A stretch of DNA of 64,000 nucleotides, taken from a bacterium. GTDB taxonomy: Bacteria; Zhuqueibacterota; Zhuqueibacteria; Residuimicrobiales; Oceaniaggregativiventaceae. Under the pieces are notes generated by a model. It searched no databases. It was not told the DNA's origin and saw only the letters and a list, made by a program, of their open reading frames with translations. How positions within the stretch are numbered: the stretch's first letter is position 1; each line of letters begins with the position of its first letter. The stretch is taken from contig JAKQNP010000009.1 in NCBI GenBank assembly GCA_029565675.1, positions 45,967 through 109,966 of the forward strand, given 5' to 3'. Made by a program: the position numbers and the translations under genes. Positions 25,957 through 33,387 of the stretch are shown here, in pieces.

Positions 25957-26703
25957 ATGATTGCCGAATACCGAATGTTGTCGGCGGTGAACCGCCGGTT
26001 GACCAGGCGCTCTCGCCGAAACGCCCACTATTGCCGGTTTCTCCTGGCGGCGATTGGTCTCTTTGAATGCGCGGCCGCCCTGCTGATCGTGTGCAGCGAT
26101 TTCGCCCTGTTTTCAACCGGCATTGCCGCCAATATGGCGATGTTTGTTTTTATCCTGGTGATGGATGAGGTGGCGATCCTGACCAGCAGGATGAGCGAAG
26201 AGTTGTTTATCGCACCGGATCATCTGTTCGCTTTCCCGCTGGCGGACAAAACCCTCTATGCCGCGCTGCTGCTCGATTTGCTCTTTGGCGAAAAAGGATT
26301 GGTGCATCTGTTTTCCTTCGCACTGCTGTCAGCCCATTTTATCCCATCGTTTCGCACCTTTGCCGCCTCGGTTATCGCCTTGTTCCTGTTCTATGTGCTG
26401 CTGGAGGTCTGGCTCCTGGTTCTCTTTTTGGCGGCTATGCAGCTTTTCAAGCGCCTGAAAATGCATCTGTCAATGGTGTTTGCGCTTTTTGTCCTGGTTT
26501 ACAACTTGTTGTTTCAACTCGACGGGTATCACCGCCTGGAACGAATCCCTTTTTGGGGCTGGGTCGGCACATCGGTGGAGCTTTGCCTGCAGGGCCATTT
26601 TGCCCAGGCGACCCTCTATCTGGCAAGCTTTGTTCCGGCAATCGCAACGGGTATGGGGCTGGGCGTGTGGTTGTACCGTGTCAATAAAACGAGGTGCAGA
26701 TAG
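25957..26703 (+). CDS. ABC-type exporter membrane protein (first permease)
   Basis: A 248-residue protein from ATG 25957 behind CAGGAG; the longer open frame upstream overlaps the precursor gene and is not used. Six hydrophobic segments are evident (FLLAAIGLFECAAALLIVC, NMAMFVFILVMDEVAIL, LVHLFSFALLSAHFI, VIALFLFYVLLEVWLLVLFL, LSMVFALFVLVYNLLF, LASFVPAIATGMGLGVWLY). No named family is recognised. With the next permease and the ATPase it makes a typical three-gene ABC system such as those that give self-protection to bacteriocin producers. Confidence 0.75.
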   Translation: MIAEYRMLSAVNRRLTRRSRRNAHYCRFLLAAIGLFECAAALLIVCSDFALFSTGIAANMAMFVFILVMDEVAILTSRMSEELFIAPDHLFAFPLADKTLYAALLLDLLFGEKGLVHLFSFALLSAHFIPSFRTFAASVIALFLFYVLLEVWLLVLFLAAMQLFKRLKMHLSMVFALFVLVYNLLFQLDGYHRLERIPFWGWVGTSVELCLQGHFAQATLYLASFVPAIATGMGLGVWLYRVNKTRCR

Positions 26704-26710
26704 GGACAGG

Positions 26711-27382
26711 ATGAATCAGATCGACTATCGACAATTGCAGTCGCTGGTGACGGTCGAATGCCGAATTTTGCAGCGCACAGCCCGCATTGCCTGGACGGCC
26801 GGCCTGCTGACGGCGGCTCTGCTGGCCTTTGGCTGCTGGCGGCCGGAGCAGGCGGAGATCGCTCTGTGGATGGCCATGGTGTTTTTTCTCTGGACGTTTG
26901 AACCTCTGCTCAACAATTTCATCGCCGCCGAATCGGATACGATCGCCTATTGGCATCTGCCCCCGGTTTCGGCGCGCGATCTATTGCTCGCCAAGAATAT
27001 CGCCCTGTTTGCCTGGCTGGTTTTACCGTCTCTGGCCGATCTGCTGCTGCTCGCTGCCCTTTTTGGTGCGGCCGCTGATTTGTCGTCGCTGATCGGCAAG
27101 AGCCTGGCATTGAATCTCGCGCTCTTTGCCCTTGCCAACTGTCGTTCGGTGCGCAGCATCAGGCGCGGCCGCTCGCTGTTGTGCTGCACGCCGATCGCGC
27201 AGGCAGTGCACGTGCTCTGCATCGCGGCGGTGCTCGCCGTGTTGACGCTGCTCGAAAATCGGTTCGGCACCACATCGCTCTATGTGGCGGCCGGGTTGCT
27301 TCTGCCCTTGCACGGGTTGGCCATTCGGCAGAGCTCGCGCTATTTAAAGAATTATCGGCCGGAATTGATGGAGAGTGTATGA
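26711..27382 (+). CDS. ABC-type exporter membrane protein (second permease)
   Basis: A 223-residue protein from ATG 26711, 7 bp after the first permease and behind GGGACAGG. Hydrophobic segments include WTAGLLTAALLAFGCW, ALWMAMVFFLWTFEPLLNN, LFAWLVLPSLADLLLLAALFG and AVHVLCIAAVLAVLTLL. The motif YWHLPPVSARDLLLAKN before the third segment resembles the cytoplasmic loop of ABC-2 permeases (P-[IV]-s.rdil..K). The stop codon overlaps the ATPase start (ATGA), so the two proteins are made in step. Confidence 0.75.
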   Translation: MNQIDYRQLQSLVTVECRILQRTARIAWTAGLLTAALLAFGCWRPEQAEIALWMAMVFFLWTFEPLLNNFIAAESDTIAYWHLPPVSARDLLLAKNIALFAWLVLPSLADLLLLAALFGAAADLSSLIGKSLALNLALFALANCRSVRSIRRGRSLLCCTPIAQAVHVLCIAAVLAVLTLLENRFGTTSLYVAAGLLLPLHGLAIRQSSRYLKNYRPELMESV

Positions 27383-28155
27383 ACGCAATCGAAATTCGCG
27401 AATTCAGCAAATCCTACAAGACCAATCGCGCTGTCGATCATCTCGATCTCCAGGTGCCGTGCGGTTCTTTTTTCGGATTCGTCGGCCCCAACGGAGCCGG
27501 CAAATCGACCGTTGTTCATTTTATCGCCGGTTTGTTGCGCCCCGATCGCGGTGAACTCGAGCTCTTTGGCGACAAAATCACGCCAGAGCAAACCGGCTAC
27601 AAACAGCGGCTGGGGTTTGTCCTCGAGAAACCGTTCTACGTCGAGCGGCTGACCGCCAGAGAATATCTGTGCTTTGTCGGCCGTATGTACCGGCTGGAAA
27701 CCGCAGTGATCGAGAAGCGCAGCGATGAATTGTTCCGGCTCTTTGAGCTGGAAAAAGACCAGCACAAGTGGATCGAAACCCATTCCACTGGCATGAAGAA
27801 AAAGATCTCCCTGGCAGCGGCGTTGATCCACGATCCGGATCTGCTGGTCCTGGACGAACCGTTTGACGGTGTGGATGCGGTGGCCGCGGTGCGAATCCGC
27901 GAGAATCTGCAGCGGCTGGTCAAGCGGGGAAAGACGGTTTTTCTGACCTCGAACCATCTCGATCTCGTCGCCCGGCTGTGCGATAGGGTGGCGATCATCA
28001 ATCGCGGCAAGCTGATCGTTTGCACCGAGATGGCAACTCTGGAAAGGCAGCTGCAGCGGGACGACCACAGCAGCGATTTGGGTTTTGAACGCTATTTCCT
28101 TTCTCTGGTCGAAACGCCGGCTCATTCGATTCCTTTATCCTGGAACACGCCCTGA
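27379..28155 (+). CDS. ABC transporter ATP-binding protein
   Basis: A 258-residue ATPase of the ABC-2 export class starting at ATG 27379. Walker A is GPNGAGKST, the Q-loop region reads LGFVLEKPFYVERLTAREYL, the signature is HSTGMKKKISLAAAL (STGMKKK in place of LSGGQ, usual in this class), and Walker B is LLVLDEPFDGVD followed by TSNHLDLVARLCDRV. It energises the two permeases encoded just upstream. In this context it probably expels or neutralises the GG peptide. Confidence 0.92.
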   Translation: MNAIEIREFSKSYKTNRAVDHLDLQVPCGSFFGFVGPNGAGKSTVVHFIAGLLRPDRGELELFGDKITPEQTGYKQRLGFVLEKPFYVERLTAREYLCFVGRMYRLETAVIEKRSDELFRLFELEKDQHKWIETHSTGMKKKISLAAALIHDPDLLVLDEPFDGVDAVAAVRIRENLQRLVKRGKTVFLTSNHLDLVARLCDRVAIINRGKLIVCTEMATLERQLQRDDHSSDLGFERYFLSLVETPAHSIPLSWNTP

Positions 28156-28257
28156 GGCGACAGTCGGTCGGACAGGGCCGCAATCCGAGCGCTGCTGCAA
28201 GCACCCTGGGCGACGGTTTGCGACGGCTCGCTGAATCGTTGAACAAGCGGAGGTGAA

Positions 28258-29514
28258 ATGGGCAATCTGACGCGGCGCCCGGCCTGGCCGGTCGCGCTGG
28301 ATGTTGCGGCCGCGCTGGCGCCGATCCTCGCCCTGTGGCGAACAGCCGCTGTCGCACTGGTGGTGGCCGCGCTCCTGGCGATTGCGTTGCTGCGCCGGCT
28401 CATCTTGCGGGAAAATCCACGGATGCAGCGGCTTGTTCTGTTGGATGCCGCTGCAGCTGTTTTCCTTCTGAGCCGACTGCTCTCCGGTTGTGTTGGCTTT
28501 TATTCCGCCAACAGCCAGGCTGCCCTGTTGCCGGCCTGGACTGCCGTCGGCCTCTATATCGCTGTGCGGTTGGCAACAAGACCGCACCGCCAAATTATCT
28601 GGACGATTTCCTTGGTCTGGCTCGCGGTGTATGCAGTGTTGGCGCTGTTGACGCTGCTGCAATTCAATCTGTTGCAGATTATGCTGGATTTGGTCGGTTT
28701 CCGTCAGCCGATCCATTTCAAGTACCTGTTTCAACCTTTTGGTTTTTACATCAACGGCTGGGCGACACTCTTTTTGTTCCTTCTGCCCGCACCGCTCTAT
28801 TGCTTTTATTTTCATCATCAGCGATGGCTGCAAATCGCGGCTTTCTGTGCTGCTGTTGCATTTCTGGCCGTTGTTCTGATCAGCTTTTCCCGCGGCCTCT
28901 ATCTGGCCCTGGCCCTGCTGCTGTTGTTGACTTGCACAGGGCTTTGCATTTCGCATTCTGAACTGCGCCGGTCCCGAATCAGGCGATCCGGCCTTTTGCT
29001 GGCGGCGTTGGCTCTGCTGGCCATCCCGATCCGCGAACCGGCGGCTGCCACGCTCTCTTTCTTTCGCACGGTTTCGCAAGTTCGCAGCGCTTCCGGCCGT
29101 GTCCGCATCTGGGCTGAATCGCGGCACATGCTGAGGGAAAATCCGCTTGTCGGCGTCGGTGCGGGCAACTTTGCCCTCTGTTATCCGCTCTATCGGTCCG
29201 CTGCTTGCGAGGCTGCCTTTGTCAGCCGTGCATTCAACTCGTATGTGCAGATTGCCTGCGAAGGCGGCGCCGTGGCCATCGCGGCGTTCGGGGCTCTGGT
29301 CGCCGCTTTTTTGCGCGCCATCCGGTGCCGATTGCAGCACCGGGAGAACGAACTCGAACGCGCTGCAGTTTGGCTGTGGTTCAGCGCCACCGCCGCTTTG
29401 CTCGCGCGCGAGATCTGTTATACCGATCTTTTTGCTTTCGATGCATTGGTTTTGCACGTATTTGTTGTCCTGGCCTGGGCGGCTGCGGAGGAAGGCGATG
29501 CAAGAGGGATCTAG
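28258..29514 (+). CDS. O-antigen ligase/polymerase-like membrane protein (Wzy/WaaL)
   Basis: A 418-residue polytopic protein, about ten hydrophobic segments, starting at ATG 28258 behind GCGGAGGTG. The periplasmic loop typical of the O-antigen ligase family is present: SGRVRIWAESRHMLRENPLV, then GVGAGNFALCYPLY. These enzymes transfer or polymerise lipid-linked glycans. It follows the ABC genes by 100 bp and overlaps the TPR protein gene by 17 bp. Pairing of an O-antigen-ligase-like protein with a TPR protein is common, but a link to the peptide locus is uncertain. Confidence 0.82.
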   Translation: MGNLTRRPAWPVALDVAAALAPILALWRTAAVALVVAALLAIALLRRLILRENPRMQRLVLLDAAAAVFLLSRLLSGCVGFYSANSQAALLPAWTAVGLYIAVRLATRPHRQIIWTISLVWLAVYAVLALLTLLQFNLLQIMLDLVGFRQPIHFKYLFQPFGFYINGWATLFLFLLPAPLYCFYFHHQRWLQIAAFCAAVAFLAVVLISFSRGLYLALALLLLLTCTGLCISHSELRRSRIRRSGLLLAALALLAIPIREPAAATLSFFRTVSQVRSASGRVRIWAESRHMLRENPLVGVGAGNFALCYPLYRSAACEAAFVSRAFNSYVQIACEGGAVAIAAFGALVAAFLRAIRCRLQHRENELERAAVWLWFSATAALLAREICYTDLFAFDALVLHVFVVLAWAAAEEGDARGI

Positions 29515-30715
29515 AAAAGGGTCGATCGTTGCGTTGGCGGTTTTTCTGCTCGGTGGCGGGCTGGTGCTGTGCCATGAACATCGCTGCAGCCTGGCGCGCC
29601 AGCAACACAGCCTTTTTGTCGCCGCAGCCTGGCGGCTGGACTGGCCGGCTGCCCAGCGCGGTATCGACCAGGCGTGCGAGCTGTGGCCGGCCAATGCGCT
29701 CTATTGGGCCGAGTCAGCGCTGGCGCGCGAACGCCAGCTCCCGCTGTTGCGCTTTGATTCGCCTCGACAACTTGTCGACGCGCCGGCCCGGCGGCAGGCG
29801 TCTGCAGCCCGGCATCGGTTGCAGCACGCGCTGGCTCTCAACCCAGCCGATGCGCTCTTTTGGCACAACTCGGCCTGGCTGTGCTGGCGCTTGGGTGACG
29901 TCGATGGCGCCCTGCAAGCGGTCCATCGCAGCCGTCAGCTCGATCCGCATACGGCTGTTTATGCTTTTTCCTGCGGCTATTTTCTGGAACTGCAGGGGCA
30001 AATCGATTCAGCGGTGGTCGTCTATGCCGACGCTGTTCGCCTGGCGCCGGCCGCTCTGCGGTCGCGGTTTTACAGCGATTTTTGCCAACGCCACCCGCAG
30101 CAAGTCGTGCGGCTGCAGCAGATCGCCCGCGATTCGCTGCAGGCGGCGCAACACCGATCGCCGATCGCCGCCGCCCGTCTGGCTGCTTTCTATTTTTCCA
30201 CTGGCCGGCACGAATGCGCACGGCCCCTCCTCAAACAGGTGACTGCTGAATTGGAAAATCTCGATCGCCCCTGGACTTTTCTCGGCTGTTTGCTGCAGTC
30301 GGAAGCGCCGGATTCGGCCGAGCGGCTGTTGCGCCGCGCCGCATTTCTCGCCCCGGCTGATCCGCTGCCGCTGCTGCAATTGGCGGATCTCTACGCCGAC
30401 GCCGGCAAACAGGAGCAGGCGATCGCAGCCTGGCGCTCGAGCCTGGCCGCCCATCTGACCGCTGCCTCGGCGCACAGCCGCATTGTGCCGCACCTCTATC
30501 CGGAATCGGTGCGGGAGTCCGCGGTGCTGGCGGACGATGTGATCCCTGCAGGATGGTCTGCATATTGCGATCCAGAGTTCGACTGGTCGGCTGTCTGCGA
30601 GCGGCTGGCCTATCACCTGCGCATGAGCGGCCGCCAGCGAAGCGCAGCGCGGATTGCCGAACTGCAACCAGACGATCGGCAGGCGTGTGCCGAAATCCTG
30701 CACATCCGCTTTTAA
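29498..30715 (+). CDS. membrane-anchored tetratricopeptide repeat protein
   Basis: A 405-residue protein from ATG 29498, overlapping the ligase-like gene by 17 bp. Residues 10-27 are a membrane anchor (IVALAVFLLGGGLVLCHE). The rest is helical repeats with TPR spacing: LALNPADALFWHNSAWLCWR, LGDVDGALQAVHRSRQLDPH, LELQGQIDSAVVVYADAVRL, AFLAPADPLPLLQLADLYAD. It probably works with the ligase-like protein as a scaffold. It ends the plus-strand gene series that begins at 21691. Confidence 0.78.
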   Translation: MQEGSRKGSIVALAVFLLGGGLVLCHEHRCSLARQQHSLFVAAAWRLDWPAAQRGIDQACELWPANALYWAESALARERQLPLLRFDSPRQLVDAPARRQASAARHRLQHALALNPADALFWHNSAWLCWRLGDVDGALQAVHRSRQLDPHTAVYAFSCGYFLELQGQIDSAVVVYADAVRLAPAALRSRFYSDFCQRHPQQVVRLQQIARDSLQAAQHRSPIAAARLAAFYFSTGRHECARPLLKQVTAELENLDRPWTFLGCLLQSEAPDSAERLLRRAAFLAPADPLPLLQLADLYADAGKQEQAIAAWRSSLAAHLTAASAHSRIVPHLYPESVRESAVLADDVIPAGWSAYCDPEFDWSAVCERLAYHLRMSGRQRSAARIAELQPDDRQACAEILHIRF

Positions 30716-30841
30716 CCGCCGAGCCGCGCAACCGGCATGGCCGACTGCAATCACGGCTGAGCCGGGGGAAAATAATTAATAGAATTTGTCAATCGTGTCC
30801 CATCTGACGATGGGCCCCAGTGAGAATTTATAAAATATTTC

Positions 30842-30870
30842 TTGACGTCTATCGCTCGAGATTCTATATT
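30842..30870 (+). promoter_or_regulatory. promoter of the small anchored protein gene
   Basis: TTGACG and TATATT with a 17-bp spacer in an AT-rich stretch, about 60 nt before ATG 30934. Confidence 0.65.
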
Positions 30871-30933
30871 ACAGTGATGCAAGGCATCGGATCTAATAGG
30901 CAGCGGTTGTCAGGAACCCTATGGGGAGGTCAC

Positions 30934-31314
30934 ATGAAAAAGTTTTTTTTGATACTGTTGCTTCTCATCTTGATCGTCGTCATCGCTCTGGTGGTGATCT
31001 GCGCGCTGAATCCGCAAAAAGTCGCCAACTATGCGGTGGAAAAGAGCATGGCAATGGCCAAGACAGCGGTGATCGAAAATCTGCCGCAAGGTGTTTCGGC
31101 AGACAGCGCCGCGATGATTATGGATGAAATGACCGCCAAGATCAAGGCCGGCGAAGTGAGCCAAAGCGAGCTGCAATATCTCGCCAACACCATCCAGCAG
31201 GTATTCAGCGACAACGAGTTGGATTCGACTGAAGCCGTGCAGTTGCTCGACAAGATCAAAGAGATCACTGAACCGGTTGCGCCAGAACAACCGGAACAAC
31301 CTGTGGTGCAATAG
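30934..31314 (+). CDS. small membrane-anchored protein, unknown
   Basis: A 126-residue protein from ATG 30934 behind GGGGAGGT. MKKFF leads into a 22-residue membrane segment (LILLLLILIVVIALVVICAL). The soluble part is helical and acidic (ENLPQGVSADSAAMIMDEMT, then AKIKAGEVSQSELQYLANTI) and ends in a proline/glutamate-rich tail (PVAPEQPEQPVVQ). No family is recognised. It has its own promoter and a strong terminator, so it is a well-defined single-gene unit. Confidence 0.72.
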   Translation: MKKFFLILLLLILIVVIALVVICALNPQKVANYAVEKSMAMAKTAVIENLPQGVSADSAAMIMDEMTAKIKAGEVSQSELQYLANTIQQVFSDNELDSTEAVQLLDKIKEITEPVAPEQPEQPVVQ

Positions 31315-31320
31315 AGGTTC

Positions 31321-31367
31321 AGCGGCAAATCCGCAGATCGGATTTGCCGCTCACTATTCTTTTTTTG
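31321..31367 (+). terminator. Rho-independent terminator
   Basis: Perfect 13-bp stem AGCGGCAAATCCG/CGGATTTGCCGCT with a 5-nt loop, followed within 8 nt by an 8-T run. Confidence 0.85.
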
Positions 31368-31773
31368 CCGCACTGCCAGTCTTGACCACTGCCGTTCATC
31401 GAACCTGCCGCCGCATCCGCCCGTCAAGCGAGTTCAGCCTCAAGGTTGCACAGCAAGCAAGCGGCTGCTCTTTCTCTTCCTCAGCGTTTTTGCAAGCCTG
31501 ATGGACAATCTGTTTTGTGGGGCAAAGCAACGGATTGCCGCCAGGCTGCCATCACTCCTCATGTGTTTCGGGGTGTCGCATTGAGGTAATTGACTCAAAC
31601 GACAACGGTTTGCACCATGCATGTCTCGCTGCAGACAATGAGCATGATCGGCGAACGTCACCCGAAATCCAGCACAGCACCTTTCTCTCCAGAGTCATGC
31701 GCCTGCGCCGAAAATCCGGTTTTCCCCCGCAGGCGATCTTTTGTCCGTTCGACAATTTGAGGAGGGATGTACG
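31368..31773 (+). other. 406-bp intergenic region
   Basis: I see no gene, repeat or clear promoter. The short open frames on either strand have no ribosome sites. Confidence 0.4.
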
Positions 31774-32154
31774 ATGAATGGCGTTTTTGCAGAAGCACTG
31801 GCCAAGGAGCGGCTGTCCCGCTATTTTGCCGATGTTGAGAATGTCGATTTTGTCTATCTCTTTTCGCCCCTTGCCGGTACCGGCGAGAAAGAGTTGACCG
31901 ATTTTGATGTCGCCATCGCCTACCAGCCTTTTTTAACCCTGCCGCAGCTGTTCGAAGCGCAAATCGATGTTTACAATGCTTTGCGCAAGGTGCTCGCCAC
32001 CGACCGCATAGCGGTCGTGGTGATCAACGAGTGCCCGATCGAATATCAGCGATTGATCTATCGCACCGGCACGGCAGTCTGTGTGCGCAACCGGGTTGCC
32101 CACGAAAAGTTTTGCGCGCGGTGTCGCAAACGGCGCCGTCTGCTGCCCTGCTGA
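31774..32154 (+). CDS. nucleotidyltransferase-like (MNT fold) protein with a degenerate motif
   Basis: A 126-residue protein from ATG 31774 behind GGAGGG. It follows the minimal nucleotidyltransferase layout: a strand FVYLFSPLAGTGEKELTDFD ending in the DxD-type metal pair, DVAIAYQ, a helix, then DRIAVVVINECPIEYQRLIY. The usual Gly-Ser of the GSxxxG signature is replaced by Ser-Pro, so catalysis is doubtful. The C-terminal tail is Arg/Cys-rich (CARCRKRRRLLPC) and may be frameshifted relative to relatives. No HEPN partner gene is next to it. Confidence 0.65.
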   Translation: MNGVFAEALAKERLSRYFADVENVDFVYLFSPLAGTGEKELTDFDVAIAYQPFLTLPQLFEAQIDVYNALRKVLATDRIAVVVINECPIEYQRLIYRTGTAVCVRNRVAHEKFCARCRKRRRLLPC

Positions 32155-32414
32155 AAAACGCCGGCAGAGGCCGACAGGGCACAAACAGATGCTTCCTTTT
32201 ACCGCCGGCGCTCCGGCTGTGCGGGATTGATACATCTGTCTCGCGGTTGCCCTGCTGGGGAAAGGACTTGCATCTTAATGCAGGATTTGCGAATATATGG
32301 CGCTGAAGCCGTTTTTTTAATTGGATACTTTTCAATGACTTGTATCACTTTGATTTCAACGGTTTGCCGGTTCGAATCGGAACCAGGCGGCGATTTTTCC
32401 GGCATGAGGCTTGC

Positions 32415-33347
32415 ATGGAAGAAATGATGCGATTTTTGAATCTTAAACAATCCTGCCGCATTGTCCTGCGCCTGTCCTGCCTGGTCTGGCTGGTTCTGCA
32501 ATCGGCCTGCACAGAGTCCAGCTTGATCGACGTTGAGCGCACATTGCCGGCGGAATCGACACTGGTCAAGGACAGCTGGGAGAATCTGCAACCCTCCTGG
32601 TTGCCGTCTGATGAGGCGATCGTCTATACCGCCCGGCCGCGCGCCGAGGTGGCGGATCACCTGCCGCGCGACCGCGGTTTTCTGATCCGCAAATATGACC
32701 TGAACAGCCGCACGATCAGCGATCTGGTCGTCGACAGCAGCGGCGTCGCCTATCCGACTGTTTCTCCTGATGGCCGGGTGTTGGCTTTTTGCCGGGACCA
32801 GGAAATCTGTTGCCTCGATTTGACCAGCGGTGTGTCCATGCAGATGACCGACGAGCAAGGGCGGGAAGAATTACCGCGCTGGTCGCCGGACGGCAGGACG
32901 CTGGCCTATCTGAGCGACGGAAGATTGCACCTTCGGCCGGCCATGGGTGGACCGGCCACGGCCATTTCCGCACCCGACAGCCTTCGCGCTTTTTGTTGGC
33001 TGCCCGATGGCTCGGGTTGGCTCTATTCAGCCAGACACAACGGCACGTTGGCTCTGTTTTGTTTGCCCGGGGAGGGCAACGGCGTCAGACGGGTGCCTTC
33101 CGATAATTTGATCGGCGATTGGCCGGTTGCCGGAGCGCCGCCGCCGGCGGTGCGCGCGGTGATCGGCATCCAGATGCTTTTTCATTTTGGCACGGCTCTG
33201 GTCCTGACCCCGCTCGAACAGGAAGAAATGACGTGGATCGCCATAAAAGGCCGCACGCCGGCCTGGTCTGCAGACGGCAGCCGAATCGTCTACAGCCGCG
33301 ACGGCGAATTGGTGGCCAATACGGTTTTTGTGGTGCTCGATGAATAA
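32415..33347 (+). CDS. lipoprotein with TolB-like beta-propeller repeats
   Basis: A 310-residue protein; ATG 32415 has GAGG at the right distance, but ATG 32424 or 32427 are also possible. A lipobox lies in LVWLVLQSAC. The body holds WD40/TolB-like blades: LQPSWLPSDEAIVYTA, YPTVSPDGRVLAFCRD, LPRWSPDGRTLAYLSDGR and TPAWSADGSRIVYSRDGE. Such propellers mediate protein contacts in the periplasm. It ends where the TonB-dependent receptor gene begins and may be its partner. Confidence 0.78.
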   Translation: MEEMMRFLNLKQSCRIVLRLSCLVWLVLQSACTESSLIDVERTLPAESTLVKDSWENLQPSWLPSDEAIVYTARPRAEVADHLPRDRGFLIRKYDLNSRTISDLVVDSSGVAYPTVSPDGRVLAFCRDQEICCLDLTSGVSMQMTDEQGREELPRWSPDGRTLAYLSDGRLHLRPAMGGPATAISAPDSLRAFCWLPDGSGWLYSARHNGTLALFCLPGEGNGVRRVPSDNLIGDWPVAGAPPPAVRAVIGIQMLFHFGTALVLTPLEQEEMTWIAIKGRTPAWSADGSRIVYSRDGELVANTVFVVLDE

Positions 33348-33387
33348 TCCTAACCAACTGCCAGGGCAACGGGATGGACGGCGCCGG

